From RYN-433 sp036558265 (GTDB lineage: Bacteria; Planctomycetota; Phycisphaerae; Tepidisphaerales; Tepidisphaeraceae): 13,070 nucleotides of DNA. This document shows positions 7,327 through 13,070 of the stretch, in pieces. The stretch's first letter is position 1, and the number at the start of each line of letters is the position of its first letter. The notes under the pieces are model-generated. The model worked only from the letters and a program-made list of their open reading frames with translations. It was not told the DNA's origin and made no database searches. The stretch is taken from positions 1-13,070 of the forward strand of contig DATBFY010000490.1 of NCBI GenBank assembly GCA_036558265.1. The letters run 5' to 3'. Position numbers and translations under genes: made by a program.

Positions 7327-9636
7327 TCAGGGCGCCGCGTCCGAGGACCAGTCGGGCTCCTTGACCGTCAGGAGCTCGCTCGACCGTCCCACCCGTCTCT
7401 CTCGCTCGGAAACCATCGAATTCTCGTCTTCGTCGGCGATCCGCCGCGCCGCGCCCGCCATGGCGTACTGCCAGGTCCCGCCGTACTTCCGGTAGGCCCT
7501 GGGCGGCGGCACGTCGTTGGCAATCGCGCCCAGCACGTTCGCACCGGCGCGCTCCAATCCGTCGAGCGCGAGCATTCCCAGCTCGCGCACCGACTGGTTC
7601 ATCCTCAGCACCAGCAGCGTCGCGTCCGCCGACGCCGCCAGCACCCGCGCATCGGTAAACATCATCAGCGGGGGGGAGTCCACGATCACCCGGTCGAACC
7701 CCTCGGCCAGCGTGCGCATCAGGCGGTCGAACCGCTTGCCCGTCAGCAGCTCCGACGGGTTGGTCGGCACGGGGCCGCAGGGCAGCAGGTGGAGGTTGGG
7801 CACATCCGTGGGGACGATCGCCTCCCGGAGCTTGGCTTCACCGCTCAGGACGCTCGTCAGGCCCGCGCCCGCGTCGGCCTCGAAGATCAGGTGCTGCACC
7901 GGCTCGCGCAGGTCGCAGTCCACCACCAGCGTCCGCTCGCCCGCGTGGGCGAAGGCGATCGCCAGGTTGCTCGCCGTCGTGGATTTCCCGTCCCCTTCCA
8001 TCGGGGAGGCCAGCAGGATCGTCCGGGCCTTGCGCGCCGAACCCAGGTAGAGCGACGTCCGCACCGAGCGGTAGGCCTCGGCGACCGGCGAGCGCACGTC
8101 GAGGCGCACCATCTGTCCCCGCGTCACCGGCGACAGGCGCTTGCTGATCCGCGGCACCACCGCCACCACCGCCGTCCCCAGCACCGAGATGATCTCCTGC
8201 GGGCTGTGCCACCGCGCGTCCCGCCACTCGCCCAGGAGCGCCGCCCCGATCCCCAGCAGCCACCCGAACATCAGGGCCGCCCCCATCACCAGCATCCGGT
8301 TGGGCTTGACCGGCCGCTCCGCCACCCGCGCGGGCTCGAGCACCTGCACGTTCAGCGGCGCGGACTTCACATCGTCCACGCTGATCTCGGCGATCCGCTG
8401 ATCCAGCAGCTCGCACTTCTTCTGGATCCGATCGACTTCCCCCTCCAGCCGCAGGTACTCGGCGGCCACCGGGGTCAGCGCCAGCGCGTGCGCCTGTTCG
8501 GCGTCCAGGGCTTCGTGGAGCCGCTTCTCCTTTTCCGCCGCGATGCCCCGCAGGCTCGCCAGCGCGGCTACGTGGGCGTCGGCCATCGCCCGTTCCTTTT
8601 GCGCGATCCGCCGGGTCAACGAGTCCAGCGCCGCCTGCAACACCTGGTACCGCGGGTGGTTAAATCCCACCACCGGCACGCTCGACGCCAGGGTCAGCGC
8701 GGTCTGGATCAGTTGCCGCCGCAGCTCTTCATATTCGTAATCCCCCGAATCCCGTCCCTTGGCCTGCTGATCGGTGACGAATGCCGAGATCGCCAGCGGC
8801 GAGAGCAGCATCTCCCGGGCGCAGCGCTCCTGCGCCCGCAGCTCGATCGTGGCGATCTCCGCCGCCGTCAGCGACCCGGACAAGGATTCGATCCGCTCCC
8901 ACGACGGGTTCCCCTTATCTTCCTTGAAGGAGAGCACGCCATTGTTCCGCCTGGCGTCGAGCATGGACGCGACGCACGTGGCGCGGTGTTGCTCGAGCTG
9001 GTCTTTCTCCTGTTGCAGGACCCGCACCATCTCGGTGCCGGTCGCCCGCTGGTGTGCGGACTGATCGGCCAGGTAAGCGTCGATCACGCAGTTGACGAAC
9101 GTCGCCGCCTCGTCGGGCCAGGGGGACTCCATCGTCACCACGACCACGTCCGACTTGCGGCCGGCTTCCACCTTGAGCGCGTTCCCCCGGCGCAGCCACG
9201 CCACCGGATCACTGCCGGCGCCGGCGAACGTCGCCATCGACCGGTAGTTGGCCGCATCCAGCGCCCGCGCGAGGACCGGGGTCGAGCGGAACACGTCCAC
9301 CTGCGTGGGCAGGTAGGTCTCCGAGGGGGTGAGGAAGGTCGGTCCCTGGGCAAACGCCCGGGGCGCCTGTTGCCGGATCAGGACGGTCGCGCTCGCGCTG
9401 TACACGCGCGTGGCACAGAGCAGGTACAGCCCCGCCAGCAGACCGCACCCGACCATCACGCCCAGCAACGTCCATCGCCGTCGCCACAAGACTTGAAGGA
9501 GCGGGACCGACGACGACGAAGCCGCCGGCGCCGGTGCGGAACCGGACCAGGCCCGCAGGGCCGCCGCCGGGCGCGCGTCTACGCGCGTCACGGCCTGCAC
9601 GGAATCCGTGCCCACCTCTGGTCGGATTTGCTGCAT
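7327..9636 (-). CDS. Polysaccharide co-polymerase/BY-kinase (Wzc-like tyrosine autokinase with Wzz domain)
   Basis: This inner-membrane protein controls polysaccharide chain length and export through cycles of tyrosine phosphorylation. In 769 residues it has an N-terminal Wzz domain with a first membrane segment at about 54-74, a long periplasmic region with coiled-coil-like stretches (about 200-420), the typical PVKPNRM and a second membrane segment (about 447-468), then a cytoplasmic kinase. The kinase carries the oligomerisation motif EX2RX2R (E520, R523, R526), Walker A ASPMEGDGKST (543-553), Walker A' VVDCDLREP (571-579) and Walker B IVDSPP (651-656). Three tyrosines (Y715, Y718, Y724) form the expected phosphorylation cluster, but a further 45-residue charged tail follows. 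The fused architecture is of the proteobacterial Wzc kind. ATG 9636 is chosen although no good ribosome binding site is visible; an in-frame GTG at 9702 would add an Arg-rich stretch. It is the first gene of the minus-strand operon. Confidence 0.93.
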   Translation of the reverse strand: MQQIRPEVGTDSVQAVTRVDARPAAALRAWSGSAPAPAASSSSVPLLQVLWRRRWTLLGVMVGCGLLAGLYLLCATRVYSASATVLIRQQAPRAFAQGPTFLTPSETYLPTQVDVFRSTPVLARALDAANYRSMATFAGAGSDPVAWLRRGNALKVEAGRKSDVVVVTMESPWPDEAATFVNCVIDAYLADQSAHQRATGTEMVRVLQQEKDQLEQHRATCVASMLDARRNNGVLSFKEDKGNPSWERIESLSGSLTAAEIATIELRAQERCAREMLLSPLAISAFVTDQQAKGRDSGDYEYEELRRQLIQTALTLASSVPVVGFNHPRYQVLQAALDSLTRRIAQKERAMADAHVAALASLRGIAAEKEKRLHEALDAEQAHALALTPVAAEYLRLEGEVDRIQKKCELLDQRIAEISVDDVKSAPLNVQVLEPARVAERPVKPNRMLVMGAALMFGWLLGIGAALLGEWRDARWHSPQEIISVLGTAVVAVVPRISKRLSPVTRGQMVRLDVRSPVAEAYRSVRTSLYLGSARKARTILLASPMEGDGKSTTASNLAIAFAHAGERTLVVDCDLREPVQHLIFEADAGAGLTSVLSGEAKLREAIVPTDVPNLHLLPCGPVPTNPSELLTGKRFDRLMRTLAEGFDRVIVDSPPLMMFTDARVLAASADATLLVLRMNQSVRELGMLALDGLERAGANVLGAIANDVPPPRAYRKYGGTWQYAMAGAARRIADEDENSMVSERERRVGRSSELLTVKEPDWSSDAAP

Positions 9637-10170
9637 GGCACAACGTCTGATCTTCGACGTGCACGAAACGCGCCGCGCGGACCGACGAACCGGCTTCGTC
9701 ACATCCGCGATGGCTCACCCAAGCGCCGTGTGGTGCGCGGAAAAGCGTCTCACCAACTGCGTATCCACGGCGGACCGTCATCGTCGCAAAATCTGCCGCG
9801 GACGCGGGCGATCCTATGCTTGTCATATGGAGACTCGCAATGGCAAAAAGGACTCGCGCGCAAGACATGATCGCGCGTGGTCACGATCTAATCGCTGAAA
9901 CTGATACGTTCGGTATCGTCCGCACAATTGCCTTGCCAACTCTTCTGAAAATGGGAAAGATGCGCTGTCTGGAGAGAGCCGCGCCCGATCCTCGCAGAGC
10001 GAACTCGGCCGGCCCGTTTCTGCCGATCAAACCGTCTGTACCAATCGCGACCATTCGAGTCGCTCGATCTTCAACTCCATCGCGAAAAATGCCCCGTATT
10101 CGTCTAGGAAACTTCCGCATTTTCTGGCAATCTTCTGCTCGTTCACGCCAAATCGTGGGAGATCGCGAAT
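9637..10170. other. Divergent intergenic region between the polysaccharide operon and the LEPR-XLL gene pair
   Basis: I see no convincing gene in these 534 nt. The reading frames that cross it have no recognisable domain and run into other genes out of frame. The part from about 9800 to 10170 is richer in A+T than its flanks (28 G+C of 60 at 9901-9960), as expected for promoters. A small inverted repeat GATAC-GTTCG-GTATC sits at 9903-9917. A weak minus-strand promoter candidate is TTGCGA, a 16-nt spacer, then CATAGG near 9841-9814. A Shine-Dalgarno-like GGGAG precedes the plus-strand start at 10171 by 9 nt. No riboswitch or sigma-54 signature was recognised. Confidence 0.6.
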
Positions 10171-11397
10171 ATGTCGTCTTTTCAGGGGATGCACCCGCTC
10201 GAACCCCGCCTGTTCCTTTCCGTCGCCAGACCCAACCTGACGCTCAGCGACAGCCGACTGCTCTTCAACCAGCAACAGAACACCGCCGGCCGGGCCCGGT
10301 ATGTAACGCTCACCAATACCGGGCGTGCGCCGCTGACCCTCGGATCGATCTCGCTGGCTGGCGCGGATGCGTCACAATTCACACTCAGCAAGCGCCACGT
10401 GCCCTCGACGCTGGCGCCCGGCGCGTCGGCCAGCGTCCGCGTCGGGTTTGCTCCGACCAACTCGCGCGTCTTTGCCGCGACGCTTCAGGTCGCCAGCAGC
10501 GACCCGGACACGCCGGTCGCGTCGGTCCCGCTCAGCGGGCTGGGGACGACCGGAAAGTTCGAGACCAACGAGCCCTCGCTGCAGGAAGTCCTCGACACCC
10601 TCCAGATCCCGGTGAACGTCGGCGACAACCAGCCCACGACCAGCGCGCTGGACGGCCCGGGGCCCAGTGACGAGGTCGCGATGCCGCTGCTGCGCAAGGC
10701 CGGGCCCGGTCCCGTCCGCGTGACCCTGCTGGCGGCCTTCACCTGGGAAGATGACCCGATCATGAGCCTGGGCTGGTACCGCGCGAAGGGTCTCAGCCAG
10801 CGCTCGCTGTTCACCGTGCAGTCGGGCAACTCGCAGACGGTCAACCCGACGGTCACGGGGACGACGCGCTTCGACCCGGGGAGTGTAACCTTTGGCCTCT
10901 TCTCGCATTGGCCGATCGAATCGCACGGGGACGTCTTCAGCCAGGACGCGCTGAACACCTGGGATCACACCGCCGACAACAAGCACAAGATTCGGTTCTA
11001 CCCGTTCAAGAAGTCGTACGGCCGGGTCGTGCCGAACACCTACGTCGTCGCGATGGAAGAGGCCTTCAACAGCGATTTCCAGGACGCCGTCCTGGTGATC
11101 GAGAACGTCATGCCTTACGACGCGGTGGTGGCCCCGACGACCCTCGTGGCCACACCGGCGACCCCGACGGCGATCGACCTGAGCTGGGATGATGACAACG
11201 CCTACGAGACCGGCTACGTGATCGAGCGGTCGCGGAAGAAGAACGGGACTTACGAGACGGTCGCGACCCTGGCCGCCGGCAGCACCTCCTATCACGACAC
11301 CCACGTCGTGGCCGGAACGCGGTACTATTACCGTGTCCGGGCGATCAACGGGCAGGGCACGTCCGCCCCGAGCCCGCGCGCCGTCGCGACGGCATAG
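10171..11397 (+). CDS. LEPR-XLL surface/exported protein with HYDIN-type Ig-like domain and fibronectin type III domain
   Basis: This is a 408-residue protein of planctomycete type. HPLEPRLFLS (8-17) matches the N-terminal LEPR-XLL motif, thought to be a sorting or targeting signal; no ordinary hydrophobic signal peptide precedes it. Residues 22-122 form a choice-of-anchor-D/HYDIN-like Ig domain (VTLTNTGRAPLTLGSISLAG, then LAPGASASVRVGFAPT and SVPLSGLG). Residues 125-316 are a central domain I cannot name; it contains FGLFSHWP (241-248), DVFSQDALNTWDH (254-266) and VVAMEEAFNSDFQDAVLVIENV (292-313). The last part recalls the acidic calcium-binding loops of DUF4114-like domains. Residues 322-407 are a fibronectin type III domain (IDLSWDDD, GYVIERS, YYYRVRAINGQG). 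The ATG at 10171 has GGGAG 9 nt upstream and puts LEPR at the expected distance. The next gene starts 8 nt after the stop, so the two are co-transcribed. The likely role is structural, in the envelope or matrix; this is inferred. Confidence 0.85.
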   Translation: MSSFQGMHPLEPRLFLSVARPNLTLSDSRLLFNQQQNTAGRARYVTLTNTGRAPLTLGSISLAGADASQFTLSKRHVPSTLAPGASASVRVGFAPTNSRVFAATLQVASSDPDTPVASVPLSGLGTTGKFETNEPSLQEVLDTLQIPVNVGDNQPTTSALDGPGPSDEVAMPLLRKAGPGPVRVTLLAAFTWEDDPIMSLGWYRAKGLSQRSLFTVQSGNSQTVNPTVTGTTRFDPGSVTFGLFSHWPIESHGDVFSQDALNTWDHTADNKHKIRFYPFKKSYGRVVPNTYVVAMEEAFNSDFQDAVLVIENVMPYDAVVAPTTLVATPATPTAIDLSWDDDNAYETGYVIERSRKKNGTYETVATLAAGSTSYHDTHVVAGTRYYYRVRAINGQGTSAPSPRAVATA

Positions 11398-11405
11398 GAG
11401 GCCTC

Positions 11406-12545
11406 ATGAGGTCGGCACTTGTCTTGTGCGTGGTCCTGGCGCTGTCGAGCACCGCTGGGGCGCGGGAACTGGTCGAGGGAGCATCGGTCAACGTCGACGG
11501 GCGCACGGTGACGCTCACTCGCCTCGACACGCTTGCCTATGTGGAGAGCGACTTCACCCGGCGGTTCAAATTCGACTCCTACGACAATCCCAAGCTCAAG
11601 GCGTTGCGCACGCGTTACCACCTGGACGAGGTGGTGGCGCCTGGCAAGGACGAGTTCGAGCGGCAACTGCTGCTGCTGGATTGGGTTAATCACCGCTTCA
11701 AGAAGTTCGGTCGTCCGACCTCAGAGGCCCGCGGCGCCCTGGACATCCTGACCGCCATCGACCAGGGGAACGCCTTCTTCTGTTCGCATTACGGCGACGT
11801 TTTCGTCTCCGCCGCCGCCAGCATGGGATGGGTCGATCGCGCCCTGGCGCTGCGGCGGCCGGACAACGTGGGTCAGGGCAGCACCGAACACACCTCGACC
11901 GAGATCTGGTCGAACCAGTACGGCAAGTGGATCATGCTCGACCCGACCTTCGCCATGTACGCCCAGAAGAACGCCACCCCCCTAAACGCGTTCGAACTCC
12001 GGCAAGAGTGGTATTACAACGACGCGCGGGACGTGGTGTTCGTGCTGGACAAGGACCACAAGCGGGTTCGCAAATCGGACATGCCGGTCTTTCGCGGCCG
12101 CTACGCCGGGTTCGGCGACCTCAATTTCGACCCGTCGGCCATCATCGTGTACGCGTTCATCGGGTACATCCCCAACACGAACTTCATGGACGGGGGACCC
12201 GATTACGGGAAGATGTTCATCACGCGCGACAAGCTTTGCGAGGGGACCAACTGGCACAAGCGGATCGCGCCCGCGGACCCGGCGAAGGATCCGTACTTCC
12301 CGATCGACCAGGCGGCGATGACGCTGACGGCGGAGGCGGGGGGCGCCAGCGTCCATGTCGCGCTCAAGACGCTGACGCCCAATTTCAAGACGTACCTGGC
12401 GCGGATCGACGGGGGGGAGTGGAAGGCGGTCGGGGATGCGTTCGAGTGGACACCCCACGCGGGGGCGAACCGGTTGGAAGCCAAGACGGTGAACCGGTTC
12501 GGGGTGGAGGGGCCGATGTCGGTCGCCCAGATCGAGGGGCGGTAG
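11406..12545 (+). CDS. Exported transglutaminase-like (papain-fold) protein
   Basis: This 379-residue protein has a Sec signal peptide (MRSALVLCVVLALSSTAGA, residues 1-19, probable cleavage after AGA). The transglutaminase-core triad is visible and in order: C126 in GNAFFCSHYGDVF, H162 in STEHTSTEIWS and D179 in WIMLDPTF. The family includes cross-linking enzymes, peptidases and amidases, so the reaction is not fixed by the motif. About 110 residues after the core belong to no family I recognise (FRGRYAGFGDLNFDP, IVYAFIGYIPNTNFMDGGPDYG). The C-terminal 75 residues look like a small beta-sandwich (YLARIDGGEWKAVGDAFEW, then RLEAKTVNRFGVEGP). The ATG at 11406 lies 4 nt after AGGAGG, and the stop TAG of the LEPR-XLL gene is the first part of that TAGGAGG, so translation is almost certainly coupled. 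Being encoded with a structural surface protein suggests that protein, or the polysaccharide-bound matrix, as substrate; this is inferred. Confidence 0.87.
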   Translation: MRSALVLCVVLALSSTAGARELVEGASVNVDGRTVTLTRLDTLAYVESDFTRRFKFDSYDNPKLKALRTRYHLDEVVAPGKDEFERQLLLLDWVNHRFKKFGRPTSEARGALDILTAIDQGNAFFCSHYGDVFVSAAASMGWVDRALALRRPDNVGQGSTEHTSTEIWSNQYGKWIMLDPTFAMYAQKNATPLNAFELRQEWYYNDARDVVFVLDKDHKRVRKSDMPVFRGRYAGFGDLNFDPSAIIVYAFIGYIPNTNFMDGGPDYGKMFITRDKLCEGTNWHKRIAPADPAKDPYFPIDQAAMTLTAEAGGASVHVALKTLTPNFKTYLARIDGGEWKAVGDAFEWTPHAGANRLEAKTVNRFGVEGPMSVAQIEGR

Positions 12546-12656
12546 TCGCGATCCGTCGTCCCGCTCAACTTTCTGTGCCAGCGCGTCCTTGTCATCCTGA
12601 GAGTTTGTGAAGTAATTGAGAACTGAATCAGGAAAGTGCCTCTTGCGCGGCGAAAA

Positions 12657-12675
12657 CACGGGCGGGACGCCCGTG
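12657..12675. repeat. Short GC-rich hairpin (CACGGGCG / CGCCCGTG)
   Basis: An eight-pair stem, 12657-12664 against 12668-12675, closes a GGA loop. It is followed by CCAC, not a T tract, so it is not a classical Rho-independent terminator. From memory, this stem-loop with its GTGCCAC flank recurs as an interspersed repeat in planctomycete genomes. Confidence 0.65.
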
Positions 12676-12718
12676 CCACGTAATTCCTTCACGCGCTCTG
12701 AGGGAGCCTAGCGGCGAC

Positions 12719-12772
12719 CGAAGGATCTTGCCGCGAATGGACGACCATTTCCCCTCGCGGCCAGATCCTTCG
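12719..12772. repeat. Long palindrome, possible bidirectional transcription terminator
   Basis: CGAAGGATCT (12719-12728) pairs with AGATCCTTCG (12763-12772). After one mismatch, GCCGCGA (12730-12736) pairs with TCGCGGC (12755-12761). The total is 17 pairs with one mismatch and an 18-nt loop. It lies between two convergent genes, where a shared terminator is expected, but no T tract follows on either strand. Confidence 0.55.
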
Positions 12773-12826
12773 CTTCGCTCAGGATGACGATTGGGCGCCA
12801 GTCGGTAAGACCGACGTTAAGTCAAA

Positions 12827-13070
12827 TCATAACGCCGGCGGCGCGGCGCTGGGGCTGGGTTCGAGGGTGATGACGATCGACTTCGACGCCGGTTGGTTGC
12901 TCCCGTCGGCCGTATTGCGGATCGGGACCAGGACGTTGGTCTCGGGGAAGTAGGCGGCGGCGCACCCGCGCGCGGTGGGGTAGGGCACCAGGCGGAACCG
13001 GGGGGCCCGGCGCTCCTCGACGGTGCCGTCGGCCGCGGTCCACTCGCTCACGAGGTCGACCACGTCGCCG
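12827..13070 (-). CDS. C-terminus of an FdhF/YdeP-type molybdopterin oxidoreductase, 5' part outside the window
   Basis: Only the last 80 full codons are present, with the stop at 12829-12827. The text GDVVDLVSEW, then RFRLVPYPTARGCAAAYFPE, NVLVPIRNTADGSNQPASKS and IVITLEP is the characteristic end of the FdhF/YdeP family, where the C-terminal domain closes over the bis-molybdopterin guanine dinucleotide cofactor. Family members resemble formate dehydrogenase alpha subunits, but most have no assigned substrate; E. coli YdeP is linked to acid resistance. The catalytic and cofactor domains lie beyond the right edge, so activity cannot be judged. The gene is convergent with the transglutaminase-like gene and separated from it by the repeat element; nothing suggests a link to the polysaccharide locus. 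Confidence 0.82.
   Translation of the reverse strand, partial: GDVVDLVSEWTAADGTVEERRAPRFRLVPYPTARGCAAAYFPETNVLVPIRNTADGSNQPASKSIVITLEPSPSAAPPAL

Larger units (their letters stand above)
12591..12788. repeat. Composite inverted-repeat element in a convergent intergenic region
   Basis: The ends are an exact 11-bp inverted pair, GTCATCCTGAG (12591-12601) and CTCAGGATGAC (12778-12788). Two further hairpins are nested inside. The sequence GTCATCCTGAG...GAAGGATCT resembles short interspersed repeats that I recall from several GC-rich bacterial phyla; this resemblance is from memory. It fills most of the 281 nt between the transglutaminase-like gene and the oppositely directed oxidoreductase gene. 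No transposase or coding content was found. It could be a non-autonomous mobile repeat and may also serve as a two-way transcription end. Confidence 0.6.

Noticed and set aside
7177..9870. An 897-codon open frame on the plus strand, antisense to the kinase gene
   Set aside because: It is rich in Arg, His, Pro and Gln, has no recognisable domain, and mirrors the codon pattern of the well-supported kinase gene. Long antisense frames are expected in GC-rich DNA.
9881..10120. A 79-codon minus-strand frame in the intergenic region
   Set aside because: No ribosome binding site or domain was recognised and its Arg-rich composition resembles random frames.
9816..10670. A plus-strand open frame crossing the divergent intergenic region into the LEPR-XLL gene
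   Set aside because: It overlaps the LEPR-XLL gene out of frame by 500 nt and has no recognisable domain or consistent codon pattern.
12657..12675. Rho-independent terminator at the GC-rich hairpin
   Set aside because: No run of T follows on either strand, so it is listed only as a repeat.
12203..12679. A minus-strand frame starting MARASRPCFRRARG
   Set aside because: Its start lies in the CACGGGCG hairpin repeat and the rest is antisense to the transglutaminase-like gene; it is a spurious frame created by the repeat.
1..13070. CRISPR array, tRNA, rRNA, transposase or prophage genes
   Set aside because: No regularly spaced direct repeats, no tRNA-like cloverleaf and no transposase, integrase or phage protein were recognised on either strand.

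Overview
The window looks like a high-GC chromosome segment from a member of the Planctomycetota. The main evidence is a secreted protein whose N-terminus carries LEPRLFLS (residues 10-17), matching the LEPR-XLL motif known from planctomycete surface and exported proteins. A CACGGGCG...CGCCCGTG hairpin repeat, of a kind I associate with such genomes, gives weaker support. The phylum is an inference; I cannot name a species.

Left and centre (1-9636, all minus strand): a Wzx/Wzy-type exopolysaccharide locus. In transcription order it encodes a Wzc-like chain-length regulator/tyrosine autokinase, a WbaP-like initiating sugar-phosphate transferase, a Wzx-like flippase, one family-4 glycosyltransferase, a Wzy/ligase-like membrane polymerase, a DUF1932-type NAD(P)-dependent dehydrogenase and an RraA-like aldolase cut by the left edge. 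From the initiating transferase onward the genes are packed very tightly: a 2-nt gap, a 10-nt gap, a 35-nt overlap, a 4-nt ATGA overlap and a 16-nt gap. This argues for one coupled operon. The only real break is 137 nt between the kinase and the initiating transferase. There a hairpin pairs with the Shine-Dalgarno sequence of the transferase gene.

Centre right (9637-10170): a 534-nt divergent intergenic region, visibly poorer in G+C than its surroundings (28 of 60 bases at 9901-9960). It probably holds the promoters for both directions.

Right (10171-12545, plus strand): a two-gene unit. The first gene encodes the LEPR-XLL protein, with a HYDIN/ASPM-type Ig-like domain, an uncharacterised central domain and a C-terminal fibronectin type III domain. 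The second encodes an exported transglutaminase-like protein with an intact Cys-His-Asp triad. The stop codon of the first gene lies inside the TAGGAGG ribosome binding site of the second.

Right end: a 281-nt convergent intergenic region filled by nested inverted repeats (12591-12788), then the C-terminus of an FdhF/YdeP-type molybdopterin oxidoreductase on the minus strand, cut by the right edge.

Working model (inference): the minus-strand operon makes and exports a polysaccharide. The divergent pair supplies an extracellular protein plus a papain-fold enzyme that could process or attach it, so the whole may be a matrix or holdfast locus. The two metabolic enzymes at the end of the operon are the least expected part.
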